Positions 1-7,131 are shown, counted from the first letter of the stretch. The stretch: 14,464 nucleotides of DNA from Flavobacteriia bacterium (GCA_018500075.1 JAHBAN010000218.1:1-14464); one strand, 5' to 3'. Translations and numbers: made by a program. The notes: generated by a model from the letters alone, not told the origin.

Positions 1-1443
1 GGCGGGTTCGGATTGTTTAAGGGGCCGGCCCTTAACCCATATCGGGCAGAGGGGGCCGGTGCCTGGGGGCCCGGGCCTGGAGTGGCAGTTGTTGATATAA
101 ATCCGCCCGTTCCATGGCGCGGCCTCAGCAACAAAGCCCGCAGCGATGGCCGGATCAGCCGTGATCAGCGAGGTCACAAGGCTGCCCTGCCCTTTGGCCA
201 CAAGCTCGGCGGCATGGGCCATATCGCGGTAGCCCATCACGGTGCTGACGGGGCCGAAGGCCTCGGTGGCGTGGGTCTCAACGGCGGTGTCAGGCGCTTC
301 GCAATGCAGCAGCACCGGCGAGACAAAAGCGCCCTGTGCAGGCACGCGGGCCTCGTCGCGCCAGATGATCTTGCTCTCGCTGGCGAGCTTGTCGACCATG
401 GCCAGCACATCGCGCTTCTGGCTCATGCTCACCAGCGCGCCCATGCGGGTGGCCTCATCGCGCGGATCGCCGATTGTGAGGCGCGCAAGCTTGGCGCTGA
501 TCGCCTTTGTCACCGCCGCAACCTGCGCCTCGGGGACCATGATGCGGCGGATGGCGGTGCATTTCTGGCCGGCTTTGGCAGTCATCTCGCGAAAGGCTTC
601 CTTGATGAAGAGATCAAACTCCTCGGTGCCCTCCACAGCATCAGGGCCAAGCACAGAGGCGTTGAGGCTGTCTTGCTCGGCAATGAAGCGTGTCGAGTTC
701 TTTGCAATGCTCGGATGGCTGCGCAGCTTGAGCGCGGTGGCGGCGGAGCCTGTGAAGCTGACCACATCCTGAGGCCCCAAGCCGTCAAAGAGATCGCCCA
801 CGCCGCCGGAGATGAGCTGAAGCGCGCCTTCGGGGAGAAGGCCGCTCTCAAGCATGATTTTGACGGCCAGTTCCGCAACATAGGCTGTCGAGCTGGCGGG
901 CTTCACAATCGCGGGGACGCCTGCCAGCAGAGTGGGCGCGAGCTTTTCGAGCATCCCCCAGACGGGGAAGTTGAAAGCGTTGATATGCACGCCAACGCCG
1001 TGGAGCGGGGTGCAGATATGCTGGCCAAGGAATGTGCCGTTGCGGCTGAGCTGCTCCACATCGCCATCGACATAGACATGGGCCTCGGGCAGCTCGCGCC
1101 GGCCCTTGGAGGCGAAGACAAACATCGTGCCGATGCCACCGTCGATGTCGATCAGGTGGTCTTTTTGTGTGCCGCCGGTGTGAAAGGAGAGATCATAGAG
1201 CGCCTGCTTGTGCTCTGAGAGCGCCATGGCCAGCGCCTTGACCATTTTGGCGCGCTCGTGAAAATTCATCGCGCGCAAGGCAGGCCCGCCAACCGCGCGG
1301 GCGTGGCGCAGCATCGCCTGTGTCTCAAGGCCGCCATGGCCGATGCGCGCGAAAGCCTCGCCCGTGATGGCGCAGTCTACCGTGCGCGCGGCTGCATCAG
1401 GGGCGACCCACTGCCCCATGGCATAGCTTGCAATCTCTCTCAT
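1..1443 (-). CDS. paaZ: Bifunctional oxepin-CoA hydrolase / 3-oxo-5,6-dehydrosuberyl-CoA semialdehyde dehydrogenase PaaZ (3' end outside window)
   Basis: PaaZ opens the oxepin-CoA ring with a C-terminal MaoC-type hydratase domain and oxidises the resulting aldehyde with an N-terminal aldehyde dehydrogenase domain; it is cytosolic. Only the first 481 codons are inside the window, out of about 680 in the family, so the hydratase domain is not visible. The dehydrogenase domain is clear: NAFNFPVWGMLEK (residues 155-167), FTGSA (230-234), general base Glu256 in FIAEQDS, nucleophile Cys295 in AGQKCTAIRR, and EAFGP (394-398). The positions of Glu256 and Cys295 agree with E. coli PaaZ as I remember it. 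The ATG at 1443 is preceded by AAGGAG with a 6-nt gap. The gene diverges from paaG and shares a putative TetR operator with it. Residues after about 452 do not look like the glycine-rich stretch expected of the family, and a different frame fits better near positions 15-55. A frameshift or sequence error there is possible. Confidence 0.93.
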   Translation of the reverse strand, partial: MREIASYAMGQWVAPDAAARTVDCAITGEAFARIGHGGLETQAMLRHARAVGGPALRAMNFHERAKMVKALAMALSEHKQALYDLSFHTGGTQKDHLIDIDGGIGTMFVFASKGRRELPEAHVYVDGDVEQLSRNGTFLGQHICTPLHGVGVHINAFNFPVWGMLEKLAPTLLAGVPAIVKPASSTAYVAELAVKIMLESGLLPEGALQLISGGVGDLFDGLGPQDVVSFTGSAATALKLRSHPSIAKNSTRFIAEQDSLNASVLGPDAVEGTEEFDLFIKEAFREMTAKAGQKCTAIRRIMVPEAQVAAVTKAISAKLARLTIGDPRDEATRMGALVSMSQKRDVLAMVDKLASESKIIWRDEARVPAQGAFVSPVLLHCEAPDTAVETHATEAFGPVSTVMGYRDMAHAAELVAKGQGSLVTSLITADPAIAAGFVAEAAPWNGRIYINNCHSRPGPPGTGPLCPIWVKGRPLKQSEPA

Positions 1444-1469
1444 GGCGCTCTCCTTTTGGCTTTGGATAA

Positions 1470-1498
1470 TTTATTGACCAACCGTTCGGTTTATGCAA
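1470..1498 (-). promoter_or_regulatory. Putative sigma70-type promoter of paaZ
   Basis: Reading the minus strand, TTGCAT at 1498-1493 is followed after 17 nt by AATAAA at 1475-1470, about 27 nt before the paaZ start. Each hexamer matches consensus in 4 of 6 positions, so the call is weak alone. It gains support from the operator-like palindrome in the spacer. For the opposite direction only the -35-like TTGACC (1474-1479) is recognisable. Confidence 0.35.
1476..1495. promoter_or_regulatory. Candidate TetR-family (PaaR-type) operator between paaZ and paaG
   Basis: The core AACCGTTCGGTT (1480-1491) is a perfect 5-bp palindrome around a 2-bp centre, the usual form of a TetR-family operator. It lies in the 98-bp gap between the divergent paaZ and paaG, whose unit ends with a tetR gene. 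On the minus strand it falls between a -35-like TTGCAT (1498-1493) and a -10-like AATAAA (1475-1470, 17-nt spacer). On the plus strand it abuts TTGACC (1474-1479). Binding there would block both promoters. The palindrome is seen directly; its recognition by the local TetR protein is inference. Confidence 0.55.
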
Positions 1499-1541
1499 GC
1501 CTTGTCTGACCAGCTAGAGGGCCAGCTTGAGGGAGAGAGCC

Positions 1542-2327
1542 ATGTCAGAGACAATTTTGGTGACACGCCATGCCACATGGCACGAGATTATGCTCAACCG
1601 TCCTGACCGGCTAAACGCCTTTACCGAAGAGATGCACCTTGCCCTGCGCGCAGCCCTTGAGGCGGCGCGTGACAGTGGCGCGCGCGCCGTTTTGCTCACG
1701 GGGGCGGGCCGCGGCTTTTGTGCGGGGCAGGACCTGGGCGACCGTGACCCTTCCAAAATGGACGGCCCGCCCGACCTTGGCGAGACGGTGCGCAGGTTTT
1801 ATGCGCCGCTGGTGACCCTTATTCGCGCGCTGCCCGTCCCTGTTGTCTGCGCGGTCAATGGCGTGGCGGCGGGGGCTGGCGCCAATCTGGCGCTGGCCTG
1901 TGATATGGTATTGGCCTCTGATAAAGCGAAATTCATTCAATCCTTTAGCAAGGTCGGGCTGATCCCTGATACGGGCGGCAGCTTTCACTTGCCCCGCTTG
2001 CTGGGGGAGGCACGCGCCAAGGGGCTGGCCTTTACCGCCGAGCCGATGGCTGCGCAGCAAGCCGAGGACTGGGGCCTTATCTGGCGCTGTGTCGAGGACG
2101 GGCAGCTTATGTTTGAAGCGCGCGCGCTCACCGAAAAGCTCGCAAGCGGGCCAACGCTCGGCCTTGGCCTGACCAAGGCGGCGATACAGGCTTCGGCTGT
2201 GAACACGCTGGAAGAGCAGCTCGCGCTTGAGGCCGACTATATGAAGACCTGCGGCGAGAGTGCCGACTATGCCGAAGGGGTGAGCGCCTTTCTGACCAAG
2301 CGCGCGCCGGTGTTTAAGGGAGAGTGA
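1542..2327 (+). CDS. paaG: 2-(1,2-epoxy-1,2-dihydrophenyl)acetyl-CoA isomerase PaaG (enoyl-CoA hydratase/isomerase family)
   Basis: PaaG converts ring-1,2-epoxyphenylacetyl-CoA to the seven-membered oxepin-CoA and is thought to act again as a double-bond isomerase later in the pathway. The 261-residue protein is a full-length crotonase-fold enzyme: N-terminal LNRPDRLNAF (residues 18-27), first oxyanion-hole segment RGFCAGQDLG (57-66), second oxyanion segment NGVAAGAGANLA (106-117), and the acidic catalytic position Asp143 in GLIPDTGGS, which is characteristic of PaaG-like isomerases rather than Glu/Glu hydratases. I chose the ATG at 1542 over the in-frame TTG at 1527 because the GAGGGAG tract at 1529-1535 overlaps the TTG but is well placed for the ATG. 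It is the first gene of the plus-strand unit; paaI follows 2 nt after its stop codon. Confidence 0.95.
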   Translation: MSETILVTRHATWHEIMLNRPDRLNAFTEEMHLALRAALEAARDSGARAVLLTGAGRGFCAGQDLGDRDPSKMDGPPDLGETVRRFYAPLVTLIRALPVPVVCAVNGVAAGAGANLALACDMVLASDKAKFIQSFSKVGLIPDTGGSFHLPRLLGEARAKGLAFTAEPMAAQQAEDWGLIWRCVEDGQLMFEARALTEKLASGPTLGLGLTKAAIQASAVNTLEEQLALEADYMKTCGESADYAEGVSAFLTKRAPVFKGE

Positions 2328-2329
2328 GC

Positions 2330-2767
2330 ATGACACCAAAGGAGCGTGCCGAGCGCAGCGCCGCCGCCATGTGGGCCGGAGACCGCGCCTCGGAGTGGAT
2401 CGGTATGGAGCTGATTGAGGTGGATGAGGGCTATGCTGTGCTCGAGCTGAGCGTGGCGGCGCATCACACCAACGGCCACGGCACCTGCCATGGCGGTGTG
2501 AGCTTCATGCTGGCGGACAGCGCCTTTGCCTTTGCCTGCAACGCGCGCAACCAGAACACCGTGGGGCAGCACACTTTCATGAGCTATCTTGCGCCCGGCT
2601 TTGAGGGCGACCGGCTGCGCGCCACGGCGCGCGAAGTGAGCCTGACGGGGCGCAGCGGGATTTATGACGTGGTGGTGAGCAATCAGACGGGCAAGGTATT
2701 GGCCGAGTTTCGCGGCATTTCCCGCGCCATTGCGGGCACACATTTTGACGAAGGCGGGGAGGCCTGA
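2330..2767 (+). CDS. paaI: Hydroxyphenylacetyl-CoA thioesterase PaaI (hotdog fold)
   Basis: PaaI hydrolyses phenylacetyl-CoA derivatives, preferring ring-hydroxylated forms. It is regarded as a rescue enzyme that frees CoA trapped in dead-end intermediates. The 145-residue protein has the family signature NGHGTCHGGVSFMLADSAF (residues 48-66), with Asn48, His54 and the catalytic acid Asp63 in a typical hotdog domain. The ATG at 2330 is preferred: AAGGGAG ends 7 nt before it. The in-frame GTG at 2324 is only 1 nt from the same ribosome-binding site. The gene sits between paaG and paaK with gaps of 2-3 nt, so the three are almost certainly co-transcribed. Confidence 0.94.
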   Translation: MTPKERAERSAAAMWAGDRASEWIGMELIEVDEGYAVLELSVAAHHTNGHGTCHGGVSFMLADSAFAFACNARNQNTVGQHTFMSYLAPGFEGDRLRATAREVSLTGRSGIYDVVVSNQTGKVLAEFRGISRAIAGTHFDEGGEA

Positions 2768-2770
2768 GAG

Positions 2771-4084
2771 ATGAAAGATTTGACACCCAAGACGAGCGAT
2801 CTGGACCCGATCGAGATTGCCTCGCGCGACGAGATCATGGCGCTCCAGCTTGAGCGGATGAAGACCACGCTCAAGCACGCCTATGACAATGTGGAGATGT
2901 ATAAGGCGCGCTTTGAGGCTGCGGGGGTGCATCCGGAGGATCTTACGTCGCTGAGTGATCTGGCGAAATTCCCCTTCACCTATAAAGACGATCTGCGCGC
3001 CAACTACCCCTTTGGCCTCTCGGCTGTGCCACGCGAGGAGCTGGTGCGCATTCATGCCTCCTCCGGCACGACGGGCAAGCCCACGGTGGTGGTCTACACC
3101 CAGAACGATATCGATGTCTGGGCCGAAGTGGTCGCCCGCTCCCTGCGCGCCTCGGGGCTGAAGCGCGGCGACACGGTGCACAACGCTTACGGCTATGGCC
3201 TTTTCACCGGCGGGCTTGGCGCGCATTACGGCATCGAGCGGCTCGGCGCGACCGTGGTGCCCATGGGCGGCGGGCAAACCGAAAAACAGGTTGGCCTGAT
3301 CACAGATTTTGAACCGCAGGGCATTCTGGTGACGCCCTCTTATATGCTCAACATTCTGGAGGGCTTTCACAAGGCAGGGATAGACCCGCGCAGCACAAGC
3401 CTTGATGTGGGCGTCTTTGGCGCCGAGCCATGGACCAACGCCATGCGCCTTGAAGTGGAAGAGGCCTTTGATATGCACGCTGTTGATATCTACGGGCTAT
3501 CCGAAATCATCGGCCCCGGCGTGGCCAATGAATGTGTCGAGAGCAAGGACGGCTTGCACATCTGGGAAGATCACTTCTACCCCGAGGTCATAGACCCTGT
3601 GACAGGCGAAGTTCTGCCTGACGGAAGCGAAGGCGAGCTGGTCTTCACCACGCTCACCAAGACAGGGATGCCGATGATCCGCTATCGCACGCGCGATCTC
3701 ACCCGCCTTCTGCCGGGCACAGCGCGCGCCATGCGGCGGATGCAGAAAATCACCGGACGCTCGGATGATATGATCATCCTGCGCGGCGTCAATGTCTTCC
3801 CCACCCAGATCGAGGAGCAGGTGATGGCGACAGGCGGGCTGGCCCCCTACTTCCAGATCGAGCTTTACAAATCCGGCCGCATGGATGCGATGCGCGTGCT
3901 GGTCGAGGCCGCCCCCAACGCCGCCGACAACCTCTCGCGCGCCGCTGCCCAGCGGATGTTGACCAAGCATATCAAGGACATGGTCGGCGTCTCCACCGAA
4001 GTCATCGTCGGCGATCCCGGCTCCGTCGCCCGCTCCCAGGGCAAGGCCGTGCGCGTCATCGACAACCGCAGCACAGAAAGCTGA
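2771..4084 (+). CDS. paaK: Phenylacetate-CoA ligase PaaK (AMP-forming)
   Basis: PaaK starts the pathway by converting phenylacetate, ATP and CoA to phenylacetyl-CoA, AMP and PPi in the cytosol. The 437-residue length matches the family. Visible motifs of the adenylate-forming superfamily are the phosphate-binding loop ASSGTTGKPT (96-105), the substrate/AMP-binding segment YGLSEIIGPG (241-250), the RTRDL segment (306-310), the hinge and C-terminal domain start ITGRSDDMIILRGVNVFP (327-344), and the C-terminal lysine in RSQGKAVRV (Lys425). GGGGAGG at 2757-2763 gives a ribosome-binding site 7 nt before the ATG. It follows paaI after 3 nt, and a tetR gene starts 4 nt after its stop. Confidence 0.96.
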   Translation: MKDLTPKTSDLDPIEIASRDEIMALQLERMKTTLKHAYDNVEMYKARFEAAGVHPEDLTSLSDLAKFPFTYKDDLRANYPFGLSAVPREELVRIHASSGTTGKPTVVVYTQNDIDVWAEVVARSLRASGLKRGDTVHNAYGYGLFTGGLGAHYGIERLGATVVPMGGGQTEKQVGLITDFEPQGILVTPSYMLNILEGFHKAGIDPRSTSLDVGVFGAEPWTNAMRLEVEEAFDMHAVDIYGLSEIIGPGVANECVESKDGLHIWEDHFYPEVIDPVTGEVLPDGSEGELVFTTLTKTGMPMIRYRTRDLTRLLPGTARAMRRMQKITGRSDDMIILRGVNVFPTQIEEQVMATGGLAPYFQIELYKSGRMDAMRVLVEAAPNAADNLSRAAAQRMLTKHIKDMVGVSTEVIVGDPGSVARSQGKAVRVIDNRSTES

Positions 4085-4088
4085 GCGC

Positions 4089-4685
4089 ATGGCCCGCACC
4101 CAAGCCAAAGACCACGGAGAAAAGCGCGAGGCGATCCTTGAGGCCGCTGCGCGCGTCTTCGCCAGCGAGGGGTTTGACCGCGCCAGCATGGCGGCGCTGG
4201 CCCAAGAGGCCGGTATCTCCAAGGCCAATATCTACCACTATTACGACAGCAAGGATGCGCTGCTGTTTGATCTTCTGGACAGCCACCTGAAGGCGCTGCG
4301 CGACAGGCTCGCCGCCGTGCCCCTCACAGGGCTCGCCCCACCGCACAAGCTGCAAACACTCTGCACAGAGCTGCTGCTGGCCTATCAGGGCGCAGACAAC
4401 GCCCACCGCGTGCAAAGCGCCGGGATGGATCATTTGCCCGAAGCCGAGCGCAATACCCTTATCGGCTACCAGCGCGATATGGTGCGCCAACTCTCCGGTG
4501 TAATCGCCGAAAACGCACCCGACCCGCTCGCCCAAGACCCCGCCAAACTGCGCCGCATCACCATGTCGCTCTTCGGAATGCTGAACTGGCACTATATGTG
4601 GAATGCAGGGGCCGATGAGGCCAGCCGCCGCACCTATGGCGCCGAAGTCGCCGCCCTCACGCTGGGAGGCCTCAAGGCGCTCTAG
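4089..4685 (+). CDS. TetR-family transcriptional regulator (PaaR-like)
   Basis: The 198-residue protein has an N-terminal TetR DNA-binding domain: EAILEAAARVFASEGFD (14-30), then MAALAQEAGISKANIYHYY (34-52), with the recognition helix around residues 44-51. The rest is a helical ligand-binding domain with no specific signature I can name. It is the last gene of paaG-paaI-paaK-tetR, 4 nt after paaK, with only a weak ribosome-binding site, so its translation is probably coupled to paaK. TetR regulators called PaaR, which respond to phenylacetyl-CoA, control paa genes in several bacteria. By context this is the likely local repressor, acting at the palindrome near 1480-1491. That it represses, and that phenylacetyl-CoA is the ligand, is inferred; the symbol paaR would be reasonable but is not proven. 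Confidence 0.9.
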   Translation: MARTQAKDHGEKREAILEAAARVFASEGFDRASMAALAQEAGISKANIYHYYDSKDALLFDLLDSHLKALRDRLAAVPLTGLAPPHKLQTLCTELLLAYQGADNAHRVQSAGMDHLPEAERNTLIGYQRDMVRQLSGVIAENAPDPLAQDPAKLRRITMSLFGMLNWHYMWNAGADEASRRTYGAEVAALTLGGLKAL

Positions 4686-4781
4686 CCCCCTCAGTCAACC
4701 TGCCTCAGCCTCAGGCAACCCGCCTCACCCAGCCTCTCCCGCCGCTGCCCTTTTTTATTGCCAGAAATATCCTGGGGGAGC

Positions 4782-4804
4782 GCGAGGGGGCAAAGCCCCC
4801 TCGC
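4782..4804. terminator. Hairpin 1 of a convergent terminator-like pair (10-bp stem, AAA loop)
   Basis: Arms GCGAGGGGGC (4782-4791) and GCCCCCTCGC (4795-4804) form a perfect 10-bp stem around the loop AAA. The hairpin lies between the convergent ends of tetR and paaE and can form on either strand. No U-run follows it in either direction; the only T-run, at 4751-4756, lies upstream of it on the plus strand. It may work with Rho, or simply stabilise 3' ends. The preceding AGAAATATCCTGGGGGAG resembles a sequence I remember as frequent at gene ends in Rhodobacterales. Confidence 0.6.
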
Positions 4805-4808
4805 CCGG

Positions 4809-4831
4809 GCGCACAGGCAAAGCCTGTGCGC
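4809..4831. terminator. Hairpin 2 of a convergent terminator-like pair (10-bp stem, AAA loop)
   Basis: Arms GCGCACAGGC (4809-4818) and GCCTGTGCGC (4822-4831) form a second perfect 10-bp stem, again with an AAA loop. It starts 4 nt after hairpin 1 and 7 nt from the paaE stop codon. The two hairpins differ in sequence but share length, loop and the inner GC closing pair. It is the first structure met by transcripts leaving paaE. No U-run is present. Confidence 0.6.
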
Positions 4832-4837
4832 AAAGGT

Positions 4838-5908
4838 TCACTGGTCGTAATCGACTTTCACAACCGCGCTGACAGGAAAGCTCTGGCAAGACAGGATATA
4901 CCCCTTCTCGACTTCATAATCCTCCAGCGCATGGTTGGCGCGCATATCGACTTCGCCCTCGATCACGCGGCAGCGACAGGTCGAACAGACCCCCGCTTTG
5001 CAGGCGTAGGGCGCATCCAGATGGCCGGCCCGCGCCAGATCGAGAATGCTGCTGTCCGGGCCTGCGTCCAGGGTCCGGGTGGCGCCGTCAAGGGTCACCG
5101 AGAGTTTGATCTTGGCCGCAGCCGCTGCCGCGCGGGAGGCGGCGGGTTTGGCCAGCCGGCCCGGCTGGGCCGAGGCAAACAGCTCGAATTTGATCTGGCT
5201 CTCCTCAAGCCCGTGGTCCTTCAGCGCCTTGGCAATGCCGAGCATCATAGGCTCGGGGCCGCAGATGAAGGCCGTGTCTACGGCTTTGATATCAATCCAG
5301 CTTTTGAACAGTTCGGCACATTTTTCTTCGGTGACAAGGCCGGAGAACAGCTCGATATCCTGCGCGTCCTGCTCCAGAATATGGATCACGTTGAAGCGGC
5401 CCATGTAGAGGTTCTTGAGGTCTTCCAGCTCCTCGCGGAACATGATGGTGGACACGCCCTTATTGGCATAGACCAGCGTGAAATCGGCCTTTGGCTCGGT
5501 CTCAAGCGTGGTTTTGATCAGCGACAGAACCGGCGTGATCCCGGATCCGCCCGCGAAAGCGAGGTAGGTTTTCTGGCTGTGCGCATCCAGCGGGGTGAAG
5601 AAGCGGCCCATCGGCGGCATGGCCTCAAGGCGCTCGCCCACTTTCAGCTCTTCATTGGCCCAGGTCGAAAACGCCCCGCCCTCGACCCGTTTGATACCGA
5701 CTTGCAGGATGCCTTCGCCCTTGCCGGCGCAGATCGAATAGCTGCGGCGGATTTCCTCACCGTCAAAATCGCGGCGGAAGGTGAGATACTGGCCTTGGGT
5801 AAAGTCAAACTCAGAGGCTGCGCCGTTCACTGGCTTGAGCGTGACAACAACAGCGTCGCGGATGGTTTTGCGAAGGTCGGTGACTTCGAGGTCATGAAAG
5901 CGGGCCAT
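4838..5908 (-). CDS. paaE: Phenylacetyl-CoA 1,2-epoxidase reductase subunit PaaE
   Basis: PaaE passes electrons from NADPH through FAD and a [2Fe-2S] cluster to the diiron centre of PaaA. The 356-residue protein has the expected order: an FAD-binding barrel with RRSYSIC (54-60), an NAD(P)-binding domain with AFAGGSGITPVLSL (117-130) and CGPEPMM (216-222), an alanine-rich linker (about 253-265), and a C-terminal plant-type ferredoxin domain. The cluster ligands are Cys303, Cys308 and Cys311 in CKAGVCSTC, and Cys341. The ATG at 5908 has AGGAG 8 nt upstream, and the paaD stop codon overlaps that ribosome-binding site (TGAGGAG). It is the last gene of the minus-strand operon. Confidence 0.96.
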   Translation of the reverse strand: MARFHDLEVTDLRKTIRDAVVVTLKPVNGAASEFDFTQGQYLTFRRDFDGEEIRRSYSICAGKGEGILQVGIKRVEGGAFSTWANEELKVGERLEAMPPMGRFFTPLDAHSQKTYLAFAGGSGITPVLSLIKTTLETEPKADFTLVYANKGVSTIMFREELEDLKNLYMGRFNVIHILEQDAQDIELFSGLVTEEKCAELFKSWIDIKAVDTAFICGPEPMMLGIAKALKDHGLEESQIKFELFASAQPGRLAKPAASRAAAAAAKIKLSVTLDGATRTLDAGPDSSILDLARAGHLDAPYACKAGVCSTCRCRVIEGEVDMRANHALEDYEVEKGYILSCQSFPVSAVVKVDYDQ

Positions 5909-5920
5909 GGGCGGTGCTCC

Positions 5921-6382
5921 TCAGATACATTTGAAATAGTCGAACGGCTCAAGGCAGCTTTTACAGCGCCACTGGGCCTTGCAGGGGGTGGAGCCGAACT
6001 GGCTCAAACGCTCAAGATCGGCGCTCTGGCAGCGCGGGCAGTGCTTGGGGCCACCCGCAGGCTGGGGCGGCGCGATGCCATAGGCTTCAAGTTTGGCGCG
6101 GCCCTCCTCCGTCAGCCAGTCGGTGGTCCAGGGCGGGGAAAGCTGGCGTTTGAGCGTGAGCTTTTCGATCCCGCGCGCGCGCAGGGCGGTTTCGATATCG
6201 AGGTTGATGATGCTGGTGGCAGGACAGCCCGAATAGGTCGGCGTGACCGTGACTTCGAGCGTCTCGCCGGCCCATTCCACATGGCGGATGATGCCCAGAT
6301 CCGTCAGCGAGATCACAGGGATCTCGGGATCGGGCACCTCGTCAAGCCACGCATAGACCTGCTCTACACTTGCCTGTGTCAC
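5921..6382 (-). CDS. paaD: PaaD, assembly/maturation protein of the phenylacetyl-CoA epoxidase
   Basis: PaaD is needed for an active epoxidase and is thought to help build a metal centre; it is not a subunit of the isolated complex. It has an N-terminal MIP18/DUF59-type domain, with VPDPEIPVISLTDLG (residues 16-30) and the conserved Cys53 in TPTYSGCPAT, followed by PPWTTDWLTEEG (83-94). The C-terminal metal-binding tail has CPRC (115-118), Cys134, CKSC (140-143) and ends FDYFKCI. I chose the GTG at 6382, which overlaps the paaC stop by 4 nt (GTGA) and gives 153 residues. A GTG at 6385 and an ATG at 6415 are in frame. The ATG would overlap paaC by 37 nt and has no clear ribosome-binding site. 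Translation is probably coupled to paaC. Confidence 0.9.
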   Translation of the reverse strand: MTQASVEQVYAWLDEVPDPEIPVISLTDLGIIRHVEWAGETLEVTVTPTYSGCPATSIINLDIETALRARGIEKLTLKRQLSPPWTTDWLTEEGRAKLEAYGIAPPQPAGGPKHCPRCQSADLERLSQFGSTPCKAQWRCKSCLEPFDYFKCI

Positions 6383-7131
6383 CACGTGGCCCCCGGATAG
6401 GCGCGTTGGAGCCATTGCATCTGTGTGAGAATATGGCCGAGGTGCTCGGTGTGCATTTTGCCCGTGCGCCCGCCTTTGTGGGCAAAGCGGCTGTCGGGCA
6501 AGCTGAGCGTGGCCTCGGCCATGGTCGCCGTGAGGGCGGCGTCATAGGGCGCGCGCAGGCTGGCCAGATCGGGGGCGATCCCTGCGTTTGTGGCGGCCTC
6601 ATCGATGGCATCGGGCGTGAACAGCTCGCCGACATAGGGGTAGAGATAGTCGAGTGCGTCCTGCATCCGCTTGTGGCTTTCGGCTGTGCCATCGCCCAGC
6701 CCGATCACCGTGTCGCGCGAGCGCTCGACGTGGTAGCTCACCTCTTTCACGGCCTTGTCGGCAATGTCGGACACACGCTTTTCAGAGCTGCCTTGCAGCG
6801 CTTGCAGCATGAGCAAGTGCCACTCGTCAAAGAGATATTGGCGCATCAATGTGCGGCCGAAGTCGCCATTGGGCAGCTCGGTGAGCAGCGCGTTGCGAAA
6901 CTCCCAGGCATCGCGCAGAAAGGCGAGATCATCGGCGGTTTTGCCGCTGCCCTCTTCCTCGGCGGCGAGGCCGAGCCAGAGCTGGGTCTGGCCGATAAGG
7001 TCGAGCGCGGTATTGGCGAGCGCGATGTCTTCTTCCAAGACAGGCGCATGGCCGCACCATTCGGACACGCGGTGGCCAAGGATCAGCGTGCTGTCGCCCA
7101 TGCGCAGCGCAAAGTCGTGAAGCGTGCTCAT
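6379..7131 (-). CDS. paaC: Phenylacetyl-CoA 1,2-epoxidase structural subunit PaaC
   Basis: PaaC is the non-catalytic partner of PaaA. It has the same ferritin-like fold but lacks a functional diiron site, and supports substrate binding and complex architecture. The 250-residue length fits the family. Recognisable segments are LGHRVSEWCGHAPVLEED (18-35) followed by IALANTALDLIGQ (36-48), FLRD near residue 71, RQYLFDEWH, and the conserved C-terminus ending in YPGATW. The ATG at 7131 follows the paaB stop codon directly with no gap, and only a poor G-rich tract precedes it, so PaaC is probably made by coupling to paaB translation. Confidence 0.95.
   Translation of the reverse strand: MSTLHDFALRMGDSTLILGHRVSEWCGHAPVLEEDIALANTALDLIGQTQLWLGLAAEEEGSGKTADDLAFLRDAWEFRNALLTELPNGDFGRTLMRQYLFDEWHLLMLQALQGSSEKRVSDIADKAVKEVSYHVERSRDTVIGLGDGTAESHKRMQDALDYLYPYVGELFTPDAIDEAATNAGIAPDLASLRAPYDAALTATMAEATLSLPDSRFAHKGGRTGKMHTEHLGHILTQMQWLQRAYPGATW

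Noticed and set aside
13..1218. Long open plus-strand frame (401 codons) opposite paaZ
   Set aside because: The opposite strand encodes a clear aldehyde dehydrogenase with its catalytic residues. The plus-strand product has no recognisable motif and is a G+C-driven antisense shadow.
2324..2329. GTG at 2324 as the paaI start
   Set aside because: It overlaps the paaG stop but leaves only 1 nt to the ribosome-binding site, which is ideally spaced for the ATG at 2330.
2267..3478. Long open minus-strand frame (403 codons) opposite paaI and paaK
   Set aside because: It lies antisense to two well-supported genes, and its product is rich in His, Ala, Gly and Arg with no domain I recognise.
4701..4717. 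Short hairpin TGCCT...AGGCA after tetR as a terminator
   Set aside because: The stem is only 5 bp with a 7-nt loop and no T-run follows it directly.
4826..6400. 524-codon open plus-strand frame across paaE and paaD
   Set aside because: paaE and paaD on the minus strand have complete cofactor and metal motifs. The plus frame spans both genes and their gap, as expected for a shadow in G+C-rich DNA.
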